From Gluconobacter sp. Dm-62 (GTDB lineage: Bacteria > Pseudomonadota > Alphaproteobacteria > Acetobacterales > Acetobacteraceae): a stretch of 64,000 nucleotides of DNA. The translations under genes were made by a program, and so were the position numbers. How positions within the stretch are numbered: position 1 is the first letter of the stretch; each line of letters begins with the position of its first letter. This document shows, in pieces, positions 16,697-25,134 of the stretch. Location: the NCBI RefSeq assembly GCF_018256155.1, contig NZ_JAERLY010000007.1, positions 62,001-126,000 on the forward strand. The letters are read 5' to 3'. The notes beneath the pieces are model-generated. The model was given only the letters and a program-made list of their open reading frames with translations. It was not told the DNA's origin and ran no database searches.

Positions 16697-17272
16697 TCAG
16701 TCCTGATGTCCTTCAGGATGCTGGTGATGGCCCCCATGGCCCGATCCGTCTCCCGGACCGCCATGGTCATGCGGGCGCTGAAGGGCTGCGACCACCGTAT
16801 CATTGGCGGGGCGTCCCGACGCTTTTGCAATATCGTCGAGGGTCTGGTCCGCCGATGTGACCGTGTAGCCCTGAGACTGAAGGCGATGGATCAGGCCATC
16901 CGCGTCCAGATGAACCAGAGGGGCGATATCCGACAGCGGCGCATGTTCCAGCACCGGGAGCGCCATGAACGCGGTCTGCCGGTTGCCCGCATGTCCGCTC
17001 GGAGCCTGAAAGAAGAATGGGACGCAGGCCGCGAACGCGATGATCAGCGGCACATACAGCGTCTTGCGCCGGGCGTAATTGACCAGAGACGTCCAGTTCT
17101 TCACCAGGTGCAGGATGAACGGCGCGAGAAGCACCATGCTCAGCCATTCATGGATGGGATGAAACGACTGTGGCGCCCGGTGAAAAAACAGCGCCACACC
17201 CGTGACGCCGGAGACAATGAAGAACCCGGTCGTCAGTGGGGTCCCGTATCGGTTCATGAATGTCTTGAACAT
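16697..17272 (-). CDS. DUF4405-type membrane protein with His-rich tail
   Basis: Small membrane protein of 191 residues. The N-terminal half has helices around TTGFFIVSGVTGVALFF, HEWLSMVLLAPFILHLVKNW and TLYVPLIIAFAACVPFFF, resembling DUF4405 (a cytochrome b561-like fold). His42 and His56 could be heme ligands. The C-terminus is a soluble segment ending in a His/Gly-rich tail (HDHGGPGDGSGHGGHHQHPE) that could bind metal. It follows the O-methyltransferase gene by 53 bases on the same strand and is closed by a strong terminator. Function unknown; a redox or metal role is inference. Confidence 0.7.
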   Translation of the reverse strand: MFKTFMNRYGTPLTTGFFIVSGVTGVALFFHRAPQSFHPIHEWLSMVLLAPFILHLVKNWTSLVNYARRKTLYVPLIIAFAACVPFFFQAPSGHAGNRQTAFMALPVLEHAPLSDIAPLVHLDADGLIHRLQSQGYTVTSADQTLDDIAKASGRPANDTVVAALQRPHDHGGPGDGSGHGGHHQHPEGHQD

Positions 17273-17325
17273 GTTGCTTTCTTGTGCCGGGACAGCCCCG
17301 GACGCAGGTTGAGGTGAGAACGGAA

Positions 17326-17931
17326 TTACGCGGGAAGATAACGGCTGACTTCGAGCCCTGTGCCCACGGGCAGCGGCACGCTCAGCATGTGCGGGATTGC
17401 GCGGACGGCCTGCTGGTATTTGCGCGCCTCTTCGCCGCCGGGAACGCGCATGTTATCCGCAACGATAATGGCGCCCGGGTTGAGTTTCGGCAGGACCGCT
17501 TCGAGGCAGGGCACATAAAGATCCTTCCACAGATCCATCAGGACGAAGTCGATGCCGCCGTCCATCTGACCGATCAGGTCCAGCGCATCGCCATGGCGGA
17601 AATCGACGTGATCGGCCAATCCGGCGCGTTCGGCCATGTCGCGGGCATAGGCGATCTTGTGCGCCTCAAGCTCCATGGTGACGAGCCGTCCACCGGAGGT
17701 GCGCGCCGCTTCGGCCAGCCAGATTGTGGAATAGCCGTAGGACGTTCCAAGTTCGAGAATGGTTGGCTTGTCCAGAACGCGCGCGAGAATGCTGATGAGC
17801 TGTCCGGTCCGTCGCCCCACAGCCAGAAACCGCTCGGAATTGGGCCGGTGAATGCCGGCGCGGCGCTCTTCCTGCTCGGTCTGAAGGCGCTCGTGATAAA
17901 GCTCCAGAACCTGTGTGACGCGATCATCCAT
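17326..17931 (-). CDS. class I SAM-dependent O-methyltransferase
   Basis: Methyltransferase of 201 residues with a Rossmann SAM site (ILELGTSYGYSTIWLA, about 58-73), an acidic ribose-binding residue in the following strand (VTMELEAHKIAYA), and VLMDLWKDLYVP, typical of the O-methyltransferase family 3 (catechol/caffeoyl-CoA type). The usual catechol-metal ligand set is only partly recognisable, so the substrate is open. It is probably co-transcribed with the DUF4405 gene downstream. Confidence 0.82.
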   Translation of the reverse strand: MDDRVTQVLELYHERLQTEQEERRAGIHRPNSERFLAVGRRTGQLISILARVLDKPTILELGTSYGYSTIWLAEAARTSGGRLVTMELEAHKIAYARDMAERAGLADHVDFRHGDALDLIGQMDGGIDFVLMDLWKDLYVPCLEAVLPKLNPGAIIVADNMRVPGGEEARKYQQAVRAIPHMLSVPLPVGTGLEVSRYLPA

Positions 17932-18035
17932 GAGACGAAATCCTTCCTCTGGACCAGTATCCTGTCATGGTTTCGGGCGCTGTCACCTCCTCATTCTGTA
18001 TGAAAGAGGCGCGGTTTGTAATCATCTGTTGCGCT

Positions 18036-18761
18036 TCAGGCCGCATGGGATACGCCCCTGTCCGACAGGGCTTCCAGCAGCGTCAGGCACCGGATCATGA
18101 CGGCCTGAAAAATGCGCTCCCCCTTATGGGGCTGGAGCAGGGCTAGCACTGCATCCGGCACGCCGATGATCGCGGAATCCAGAGCCCTTTCAAGCGATTG
18201 CGCGGCTTCGGACCGCGCACCACGCTCCAGGGCAAGACGCGCCAGATTGAGCCAGGCCCAACAGTCGCCACCCTCTGCTGCGGCCTGATAGAACTGATGC
18301 GCACCCCGAAGGTCAGGCCCCGTTCCTGGCGCGGTTCCGTCCTCGTGCATGATCCCCAGCATGTTCAGGGCTTTAGCGTTTCCGGTCCGAGCGGCATCCA
18401 CATACAACCGGTACGCAAGCTGTTCGTTCTTCGGCGCCCCGTCCCCGGCCAGAAACAGATCGGCCAGATTGAACATCGCCCAGCCGTCTCCACCCCCGAC
18501 AGCACTTTCAAAACATCGCGCTGCCATGACCGGGTTCCGTTTCACGCCCCAGCCGCGTTCATAGGCACGGCCAAGCATGTTCAGCGCCACGGGATGTCCG
18601 CTGCGTGCGGCGATCCCGAAACAGGAAAAGGCGTCTTCCGATCGCCCTGCATCCAGATGACTCTGCGCCAGAATCAACTGTGCCTTCACCTGTGACGGAA
18701 CAGGCAAAGGCGCAGAGCGGGACATCCCGTTATCCTGATGGTCTCCTGACCCTGATGACAT
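18036..18761 (-). CDS. Sel1-repeat protein downstream of a siderophore receptor
   Basis: Protein of 241 residues built from Sel1/TPR-like repeats, e.g. ALNMLGRAYERGWGVKRNP, AMFNLADLFLAGDGAPKNE and ALNMLGIMHEDGTAPGTGP (about 65-175). Such alpha-solenoids mediate protein contacts. There is no signal peptide, so it is probably cytoplasmic. I chose ATG 18761 because AGAGGAA lies six to seven bases upstream; a reading from 18800 lacks a ribosome site. It begins 77 bases after the siderophore receptor on the same strand, so it is probably expressed with it under iron control. Its role in iron uptake is unproven. Confidence 0.78.
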   Translation of the reverse strand: MSSGSGDHQDNGMSRSAPLPVPSQVKAQLILAQSHLDAGRSEDAFSCFGIAARSGHPVALNMLGRAYERGWGVKRNPVMAARCFESAVGGGDGWAMFNLADLFLAGDGAPKNEQLAYRLYVDAARTGNAKALNMLGIMHEDGTAPGTGPDLRGAHQFYQAAAEGGDCWAWLNLARLALERGARSEAAQSLERALDSAIIGVPDAVLALLQPHKGERIFQAVMIRCLTLLEALSDRGVSHAA

Positions 18762-18838
18762 ATCATTCCTCTCTGGACCCGGTCTTTCACGCGCGATCAA
18801 AGACCGGGGGAATATTCAGGCTGTACGCGGAGTTCGGA

Positions 18839-21163
18839 TCAGAAACCGACGCCGAAATTGCCCATGAAGGTCCGGCCGGACTGCGGCACGGCACGGCTTG
18901 AACTGAAGGCCGAAGCGTAGTTCAGGTGGTTGGACAGGTTGTTGGCGTTGAACTGCACATGATAGCGACCGTACTGGTACGAGATCATGGTGTTCAGCGA
19001 GAAGTTGTACGGCATGCGCGCCGTGTTCGCTTCATCAGCCCAGTAAGCGGAGCTGTACTGCGCACCACCGCCGACCGTCAGCTTGCCCTGTCCGGGACGA
19101 AGCAGCAGCGGCGAGAGGTTGTAGGACGTCCAGACCGAGAAGTTGTTGTGCGGAAGCTGAGGCGCCTGCTTGCCCTGCGTCGTCGTGGCGTTGGTCACCT
19201 TGCCGCCCATGTAGGAATAGGCTGCGTAGATTTCCCAGTCCTTCGTGATCTTGCCGGTGACGCTCAGCTCCGCGCCACGGGTCCGGCGGCCGGTTCCTGC
19301 ATCCTGGAAGCCCGTGATGATGTTGCCGTTGTCGTCATAGGTGTAGGAATTGTTCTGGTTGATCTGATACAGCGCACCCGTGACGCCCAGACGCTTGTTG
19401 AGGAAGTCCATCTTGGTGCCGACCTCGAACAGGTCGCTGCGCTGCGGCTTGAGGTCACGGCCATTGACCGGGACGTCACCCACGCTCGACATGGTCGTGA
19501 CTTCGGAAGACGCATCCGTTCCGACCGGCTTGTAGGAGCGGGAGAACGTGAAATAGACGGTCTTGTTGTCATCCACGTCATACATCAGGCTCGCAGACGG
19601 GCTGAACTTGCTGGACTTCTGGGACTGCACGCCCGCAGAGGCCGCCGCTGCGCTCCAGTATGTGCTCTCGAAGCTGTCCCAACGGAACGTTCCGAAAAGC
19701 GACAGACGCTTCGTGATGTGGATCTTGTCCGCGAGGAACAGGCCGAGATCGCGGAAATCCGCCGTCCGGTGGCCCGAAGACGGCCAGGTGATGTAGGTGT
19801 TCGGTGCGGAATAGTAAGGATTGCGGATCGTCTGGTCATTCAGGCGGTTCACATAAGTGCCCATGACCCGGTTGTCCTTGGTGTAGTTGATGTCCACACC
19901 CGCGCTGATGTCATGATGCAGGAAGCCCGTGTTGAACTTCGCCCGGCCCATCATGACATTCTGGATGCCCCAGCCATCCTGCTGATAGGCAGCACCACCA
20001 CCCGCGCCATAAGCCAGCGTCGGATTGCCGCCTGCGAGGAAGGACGTCGCGCAGGTTCCGGTGCAGGCGCTCGGGTTCGAGGCGGAATAGTCACGGTGAT
20101 AATGGGTGAAGCGCGTATCGTTGTTGAAGGTCAGCCAGCGCGCGATTTCCGACGAGAACTTGGACGTGACCATATGGATGTTTGAATTGTCCATATTGAA
20201 GCTGCGCGTGTAGCTCGTATCGCGGTCCAGACCGTGGCTGGTGATCGGCGTGGAAATATTGCCGATCTTGATCATCGGAACACCGTAATCCGACGTGCCC
20301 CGGCTTCCGAGCCATTGGTAGTTCAGGTGATAGGTCGTTTTCGTGCCCAGACCGAAGCCGAGATCCGCCGCCACGCCGTAACGGTCCGAACGGACATTGT
20401 CGCGATCGGCCACGTCCTGCTTGTTGTACATGCCGTTCACGCGCAGGGCCGTATGCTTGCCGAGCTGGTAGTTCACATCAGCCGCGCCGCGATACTGCAT
20501 GCCGCTGGCGATCGTCTGGTCAAAATCGTAATGATTGCCCAGATGCGCCTTCTTGAGCGTCTGGTTGATCACGCCGCCGACATTGCCCGCGCCGAAATAC
20601 TCGCCGCTCGGTCCCTTGATGACTTCGACGCTCTCGGTGTTGAACGTGTCGCGCACATAGGTGCCGAAATCCTTCAGGCCATCTTCATAGATGTCCCCGC
20701 GCGCCTGCTGGCCACGAATGCGGAACTGGTCGCCGTTCAGGCCGCCATTGCCCTCCCCCGTGGACATCGTAATGCCCGGAACATTGGCGAGCGCCTGATC
20801 CAGCGTGAACAGACGCTGCTGGACGATCAGGTCCTTGGGCACGACGCTGATGGTCTGCGGCGTGTCGCGAACCGTGCCTGGCATGCGCCCGATATCGAGG
20901 GACGTGTTGTTCGTGTTGCTGCTGTCAGCGTCCACCTGACCGTGAACGCGCACGGCGGACAGGTTGATCGTGCTGTCGGTTGCGGTCGTGCCTGCAGTAT
21001 CCGTTCCGTCCTGCGCCTCGGCATCCCCGGCTTCTGCGACGCCAAAACCTGCGCCGAGGGCCAGCATGACGAGAGCCGACCATTTCTGACCCGAGCCCTC
21101 GCGGGAGGATCTGAAAGACGTGCCCGATGGCGATGAGAGCGGAAAATCGTTTTCTGAAGGCAT
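18839..21163 (-). CDS. TonB-dependent siderophore receptor
   Basis: Outer-membrane ferric-siderophore receptor of about 774 residues. After a signal peptide ending near AEAQD come a TonB box-like stretch, a plug domain (TPQTISVVPKDLIVQQRLFT, GDQFRIRGQQARGDIYEDGL, VEVIKGPSGEYFGAGNVGG) and a barrel ending in GNFGVGF. The plug motifs are those of the FhuA/FpvA-type siderophore receptor family. I chose ATG 21163; the ORF is open to 21283 but the extra residues lack signal features. A Fur-like box lies 126 bases upstream. The siderophore is unknown, and no biosynthesis genes are present. It differs from the three catabolic receptors in this window. Confidence 0.92.
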   Translation of the reverse strand: MPSENDFPLSSPSGTSFRSSREGSGQKWSALVMLALGAGFGVAEAGDAEAQDGTDTAGTTATDSTINLSAVRVHGQVDADSSNTNNTSLDIGRMPGTVRDTPQTISVVPKDLIVQQRLFTLDQALANVPGITMSTGEGNGGLNGDQFRIRGQQARGDIYEDGLKDFGTYVRDTFNTESVEVIKGPSGEYFGAGNVGGVINQTLKKAHLGNHYDFDQTIASGMQYRGAADVNYQLGKHTALRVNGMYNKQDVADRDNVRSDRYGVAADLGFGLGTKTTYHLNYQWLGSRGTSDYGVPMIKIGNISTPITSHGLDRDTSYTRSFNMDNSNIHMVTSKFSSEIARWLTFNNDTRFTHYHRDYSASNPSACTGTCATSFLAGGNPTLAYGAGGGAAYQQDGWGIQNVMMGRAKFNTGFLHHDISAGVDINYTKDNRVMGTYVNRLNDQTIRNPYYSAPNTYITWPSSGHRTADFRDLGLFLADKIHITKRLSLFGTFRWDSFESTYWSAAAASAGVQSQKSSKFSPSASLMYDVDDNKTVYFTFSRSYKPVGTDASSEVTTMSSVGDVPVNGRDLKPQRSDLFEVGTKMDFLNKRLGVTGALYQINQNNSYTYDDNGNIITGFQDAGTGRRTRGAELSVTGKITKDWEIYAAYSYMGGKVTNATTTQGKQAPQLPHNNFSVWTSYNLSPLLLRPGQGKLTVGGGAQYSSAYWADEANTARMPYNFSLNTMISYQYGRYHVQFNANNLSNHLNYASAFSSSRAVPQSGRTFMGNFGVGF

Positions 21164-21288
21164 GCAGCACCTGAACTCTGGAAACTTCACAGATCTTCCG
21201 ACGGCGTCTGTCTGATACGGATGGACACATCCTTGCAGGCAAAAAACCGTCGTGACGTTCTGACTGAGCCCTGTTTCCCGCAACTTAA

Positions 21289-21317
21289 TTGCTAATGCAA
21301 ATGATTCTCATTAGCAA
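21289..21317 (-). promoter_or_regulatory. Fur-like operator for the siderophore receptor
   Basis: A perfect nine-base inverted repeat (TTGCTAATG ... CATTAGCAA, 11-base spacer) encloses an AATGATTCTCATT core typical of Fur sites. It lies 126 bases before the chosen receptor start, in an AT-rich promoter region. Confidence 0.82.
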
Positions 21318-21451
21318 TATTGTGTAATAATGGCACTGTTGCCTCACGGCCACAGGTAAACCCTTAAACCTTGATGACAGTCATGGTCATGATGCTCCCC
21401 GCAGTGATACTGACAGGGCAGCCGGAACATTAAAGCGGAGCGTGATCAGGC

Positions 21452-22441
21452 ATGTTTCATCGTGTGAGGTTCATCGCACGCGGCATCACCGCCGCCCTGG
21501 CCGTCATGCTCTGCGGAACAGCCCATTCCGCTGGTCTTACGGGCGGCGGATCGAGCTTTGCCGCGCCGCTTTACCGGGCCTGGAGCGAGGGGTTCCAGCG
21601 CCAGAGCGGCCTGTCCCTGACCTATCGCAGTGTCGGCTCCGGCGAGGGGCAGAGGCGCGTCATGGCTGGCGATGTGGATTTCGGGGCGTCGGATCTGCCG
21701 CTTGCCGGGCCGGTTCTGCAAGCGCGGGGCCTGTATCAGTTCCCGACCGCCATTGGCGCGATCGTGGTGGTCATCAATGTTCCCGGGGTCGCATCCAACC
21801 GGATGAAGCTGGACGGACCAACCCTCGCCGCGCTGTTTGACGGGAAGATCACCAGTTGGGCCGATCCACGTCTCCGCGCGCTCAATCCGGGGCTGCGTCT
21901 GCCGGATCTGGATGTGCTGCCCATCCACCGCGAGGAAGAATCAGGCACCAGTCAGGTCTTCAGCGACTATCTCCATGCCGTCGCGCCGGACTGGAAAGCC
22001 GGGATGTGGGGCGATGGCTCAGAAGCGCGGGGCAATGACGGGGTGGCGGCCAGCGTGCGGCAGTCCATCGGTGGGATCGGCTTTGTGCAATATGCGTTTG
22101 CGCGTCGGGACCGGCTGAATACGGTGCAGCTTCAAAATCATGCGGGACAGTTCGTCGCCCCCGGAAAAGCCGCGTTCACGAATGCCGCCCTCAGCGCGGA
22201 GTGGCCCCATGCGGACCATTATGCCGTCAATCTTCTGGCCGCGCCGGGGGCTCAGGCTTGGCCGATCATGAGCGCGACCTTCGCCCTCATCCCCGTCCAT
22301 CCGGCGGCCCCCGCAACGCACGCCGCAGTAAAGGCGTTTTTCAGATACGGCCTGAAACAGGGCGATGATGCCACGCGGGATCTGGATTACGTGCCCCTGC
22401 CCGCAGCCGTAAAAGACAGGGTCCTGTCCGGCTGGCCCTGA
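21452..22441 (+). CDS. pstS: phosphate-binding protein PstS
   Basis: Periplasmic phosphate-binding protein of 329 residues. A Sec signal peptide (about 1-27, ending AHSA) is followed by GGGSSFAAPLYRAW and YRSVGSGEGQRRV, the two phosphate-loop motifs of PstS, then EESGTSQVFSDYL. It normally feeds the PstCAB importer, but no pstC, pstA or pstB is present here. It heads a co-directional set with an OprB-type porin and ppk2, which suggests a phosphate-storage role. I found no convincing Pho box directly before it. Confidence 0.88.
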   Translation: MFHRVRFIARGITAALAVMLCGTAHSAGLTGGGSSFAAPLYRAWSEGFQRQSGLSLTYRSVGSGEGQRRVMAGDVDFGASDLPLAGPVLQARGLYQFPTAIGAIVVVINVPGVASNRMKLDGPTLAALFDGKITSWADPRLRALNPGLRLPDLDVLPIHREEESGTSQVFSDYLHAVAPDWKAGMWGDGSEARGNDGVAASVRQSIGGIGFVQYAFARRDRLNTVQLQNHAGQFVAPGKAAFTNAALSAEWPHADHYAVNLLAAPGAQAWPIMSATFALIPVHPAAPATHAAVKAFFRYGLKQGDDATRDLDYVPLPAAVKDRVLSGWP

Positions 22442-22442
22442 G

Positions 22443-22466
22443 CGCCTGATCGCCTGATCGCCTGAT
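22443..22466. repeat. three tandem copies of an 8-bp unit
   Basis: CGCCTGAT occurs three times head to tail immediately after the pstS stop, followed by a partial copy. It is short and intergenic, and the copy number may vary by slippage. No function is evident. Confidence 0.85.
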
Positions 22467-22475
22467 CCTGAGCGG

Positions 22476-22493
22476 ACGTCATAATAACTTCAC
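22476..22493 (+). promoter_or_regulatory. Pho-box-like direct repeat before the porin gene
   Basis: GTCAT and TTCAC half-sites repeat with the 11-base period of Pho boxes. I count about 12 of 18 matches to the enterobacterial Pho box. It lies about 70 bases before the porin start. PhoB binding is an inference supported by the pstS and ppk2 neighbours. Confidence 0.4.
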
Positions 22494-22561
22494 TTCCCAT
22501 CCCTCTCCCCGTGCTGTGAATGATCGTGACATTCCAGCACCTTGGGTAAAGGGGACCCGTC

Positions 22562-24016
22562 TTGTCAGACCGCGTTCCGGATCGTTGGCGTCTGGCCGGT
22601 CTGTGCAGTGTTCTGGGGGTCCTGATCGGGACAGCACACGCCGCCACGGCGCCACTGGTCACGGATGTCCTGCCGTCAGGCGTGCCCCTGCCCTCGCCCG
22701 CGCCCGGATTTGTTCTGCCCCCCGAGGACACCGGGACCGAACTTCTGGGCGATGTGGGTGGCGCACGCTCCTGGCTGACCCGCAAGGGTATCAGGTTCAA
22801 TCTTCAGGACGTCGAGGAAGTCTGGGGCCTGACCTCGGGCGGCATGCATCCCGGCCCGACCTATGACGGCATGACGGCCGCAACACTTCTGCTGGAAACC
22901 CGGCGCGCCTTTGGCTGGCATGACGGGCTTCTCAATATCAGCGCCATTCAGGTGCGCGGACGCTCGCTGGCCGGGGAGCGTCTTGGGTCGCTGAACCCCG
23001 TCAGTGGTTACGACGCCGGACGCACGACCCGTCTGTTCGAGCTCTGGTACGGGCAGGGGTTTTTCGGAAACCGGCTGGATATCCGCGTCGGCACGATCGA
23101 TCTGGATACCGAGTTCCTCGTCAGCCAGAACGCGTCCCTGTTCCTGAATGCCAGCTTTGGCTGGCCGCTCTCGACATCCAGCAATCTCTATTCGGGCGGC
23201 CCGTCATGGCCGTTTTCCGCCGTGGGAACACGGATCAAGTGGTCTCCCGCCTATCCGCTCGTGCTCATGCTGGCCATCACCGACGACAACCCGACAAAAG
23301 GCCCCTTCTACAGCACCCTCAGCCCGACCCGGATCGACCCGTCAGGCACCACCTTTTCCACCAGCGGCGGAACCCTCTTCATGGGCGAGGCGCAGCTCTG
23401 GGTGGATGCCGCGCAAAGCCTTTCCGGCAAGGATGCGCCTGCCATGCCGGGAACGTGGAAAATCGGCGGGCTGTACGATACCGGGCGTTTCCCGGACCCG
23501 CGCTATGACAGTCAGGGCGGCCTGCTGGGCAGTCCGGACAGCACAGGAATTCCGCGTTACCATTCTGGCACATGGCTTGGATATGTCGTGCTGGATCAGG
23601 CCCTGTGGCGCACGGTGAGCGAGCCCGTCAAAGCGATCAACACCTTCGTCCGTGCCACCATAGCCAGCGGCACCCGCAACCGCTTCACGACGGAAGTGGA
23701 GGCCGGTTTGACCTTTCAGGGCTTCGTCCCCTCCCGCCCCAATGACGTGATCGGTATTGGCTGGGGCACCGGCTTTTACAGCCATCGCGCAAAGCAGAAC
23801 GCGCGGGACATCATCCGCCTGTCCGACAGTTCGGCCAGACTTCTGGTGCCGGAAAATCATGTCGAGCTGACATGGCAGGTGCCGGTCCGCGATTACGTCA
23901 CGCTCCAGCCGGACTTCCAGTATTTCTGGAATCTGGGCGGACAGGAGCCGGAAATAGGTGCGGCCTCGGCATCACGCGGCGCTGTTGTGGGGCTGAACAT
24001 GACCACGACGTTCTGA
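22562..24016 (+). CDS. OprB-family outer-membrane porin, TTG start
   Basis: Carbohydrate-selective porin of the OprB family, 484 residues. A signal peptide (ending about AHAATA) is followed by GGARSWLTRKGIRFNLQDVEEVWG, a typical OprB N-terminal strand, and a beta-barrel ending in Phe (MTTTF). The start is TTG 22562, supported by AAAGGGGA six to seven bases upstream and by a signal peptide directly after it. OprB members usually pass sugars, but its place between pstS and ppk2 suggests an anion or phosphate-linked role here. That reassignment is inference. Confidence 0.85.
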   Translation: MSDRVPDRWRLAGLCSVLGVLIGTAHAATAPLVTDVLPSGVPLPSPAPGFVLPPEDTGTELLGDVGGARSWLTRKGIRFNLQDVEEVWGLTSGGMHPGPTYDGMTAATLLLETRRAFGWHDGLLNISAIQVRGRSLAGERLGSLNPVSGYDAGRTTRLFELWYGQGFFGNRLDIRVGTIDLDTEFLVSQNASLFLNASFGWPLSTSSNLYSGGPSWPFSAVGTRIKWSPAYPLVLMLAITDDNPTKGPFYSTLSPTRIDPSGTTFSTSGGTLFMGEAQLWVDAAQSLSGKDAPAMPGTWKIGGLYDTGRFPDPRYDSQGGLLGSPDSTGIPRYHSGTWLGYVVLDQALWRTVSEPVKAINTFVRATIASGTRNRFTTEVEAGLTFQGFVPSRPNDVIGIGWGTGFYSHRAKQNARDIIRLSDSSARLLVPENHVELTWQVPVRDYVTLQPDFQYFWNLGGQEPEIGAASASRGAVVGLNMTTTF

Positions 24017-24030
24017 AAACCTGCGTGATG

Positions 24031-24048
24031 ATTTCAATTAACTTTCAA
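24031..24048 (+). promoter_or_regulatory. Pho-box-like direct repeat before ppk2
   Basis: TTTCAA repeats with exactly 11-base spacing (ATTTCAATTAACTTTCAA), matching about 12 of 18 Pho-box positions. It lies 70 bases before the ppk2 start. It is the clearer of the two Pho-like sites in this block. Confidence 0.45.
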
Positions 24049-24118
24049 ACTTCGCCTCCCCTGTGCCCGGTAAGGTTCCGCTCACGGCCTGAGACGCCGA
24101 TGACAAAGGAAGCAATCC

Positions 24119-25036
24119 ATGACGCAGGACAACGATTTCGGTGGCCTCTCGCCAGACGAACAGGCACGGGAGCGCATGCGCTACGAAATCATCGATGACC
24201 TGGATGAAGAATTCGAACTCTCCCTGGAAGAAAACGAAGGGGAAGGCCTCGATCCTGCGGACCGCGCATTCCGTCGCACCTATTTCCGCGAACTGATCCG
24301 CCTTCAGGGTGAGCTCATCAAGCTGCAGGACTGGGTCAAGGCGACAGGCGAGCGGATTGTCGTGCTTTTTGAAGGGCGTGACGCTGCCGGCAAGGGCGGT
24401 GCCATCAAGCGCATCACCCAGCGCCTGAACCCGCGCATCTGCCGTGTTGCCGCCCTCCCCGCCCCGAATGACCGCGAGCGCACACAGTGGTATTTCCAGC
24501 GCTATACGGCCCATCTTCCTGCCGCGGGCGAAATCGTGCTTTTCGACCGCAGCTGGTACAATCGCGCGGGCGTTGAGCGCGTCATGGGCTTCTGCACCGA
24601 TGAGGAATACGAGGAGTTCTTCCGCTCTGTGCCGGAATTCGAGCGGATGCTGGTCCGCAGCGGGATCCGTGTCATCAAGTTCTGGTTCTCGATCACGGAT
24701 GAAGAGCAGGAATCACGCTTCCAAGCCCGGATCGAAGATCCGCTGAAGCAGTGGAAGCTTAGCCCGATGGATCTGGAAAGCCGCCGTCGCTGGGAAGACT
24801 ACACGCTGGCCAAGGAAGTCATGCTGGAACGCTCCAGCATTCCGGAAGCCCCGTGGTGGGTCGTCCCGGCCGTGGACAAAAAGCGCGCCCGCCTGAACTG
24901 CATTGCCCACTTCCTCTCGCTCGTGCCTTACGAACCCGTCAGCCGCCCCGAAGTCGTCCTGCCGGAGCGGGTATTCCATCCGGATTACGAACGTGAACCC
25001 ACACCCGAAACCATGCTCGTCCCCGAGCGGTACTGA
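24119..25036 (+). CDS. ppk2: polyphosphate kinase 2
   Basis: Class PPK2 enzyme of 305 residues, which transfers phosphate between inorganic polyphosphate and nucleotides in the cytoplasm. It has a Walker A motif GRDAAGKGG (86-94), the lid/Walker B region LFDRSWYNRAGVERVMGF (141-158) and the WKLSPMD segment near residue 220. The length and single domain fit the PPK2 subclasses that phosphorylate nucleoside diphosphates, but the subclass cannot be fixed by eye. With pstS and the porin upstream it completes a phosphate uptake and storage set. Confidence 0.93.
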   Translation: MTQDNDFGGLSPDEQARERMRYEIIDDLDEEFELSLEENEGEGLDPADRAFRRTYFRELIRLQGELIKLQDWVKATGERIVVLFEGRDAAGKGGAIKRITQRLNPRICRVAALPAPNDRERTQWYFQRYTAHLPAAGEIVLFDRSWYNRAGVERVMGFCTDEEYEEFFRSVPEFERMLVRSGIRVIKFWFSITDEEQESRFQARIEDPLKQWKLSPMDLESRRRWEDYTLAKEVMLERSSIPEAPWWVVPAVDKKRARLNCIAHFLSLVPYEPVSRPEVVLPERVFHPDYEREPTPETMLVPERY

Positions 25037-25084
25037 GGCGTAACGGCCGCCGGATGTTTCGGAAGGAGTCTGAGGCGGTGTACT

Positions 25085-25122
25085 GAAAGCAGAATAGGCC
25101 ACGATCAGCCCATTCTGCTTTC
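25085..25122. terminator. bidirectional terminator between ppk2 and the DeoR gene
   Basis: A perfect 11-base inverted repeat (GAAAGCAGAAT / ATTCTGCTTTC) with a 16-base loop lies between the two convergent stop codons. T-rich stem ends on each strand fit a shared terminator. Confidence 0.7.
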
Positions 25123-25134
25123 GCAGGCGCTCTC

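Noticed and set aside
18926-20185. 419-codon plus-strand ORF antisense to the siderophore receptor
   Set aside because: Shadow of the receptor gene; composition is Arg/Val-rich without conserved motifs.
21318-21451. Pho box directly before pstS
   Set aside because: TGACAGTCATGGTCATGA looks suggestive, but its repeats are not spaced at 11 bases in either orientation.
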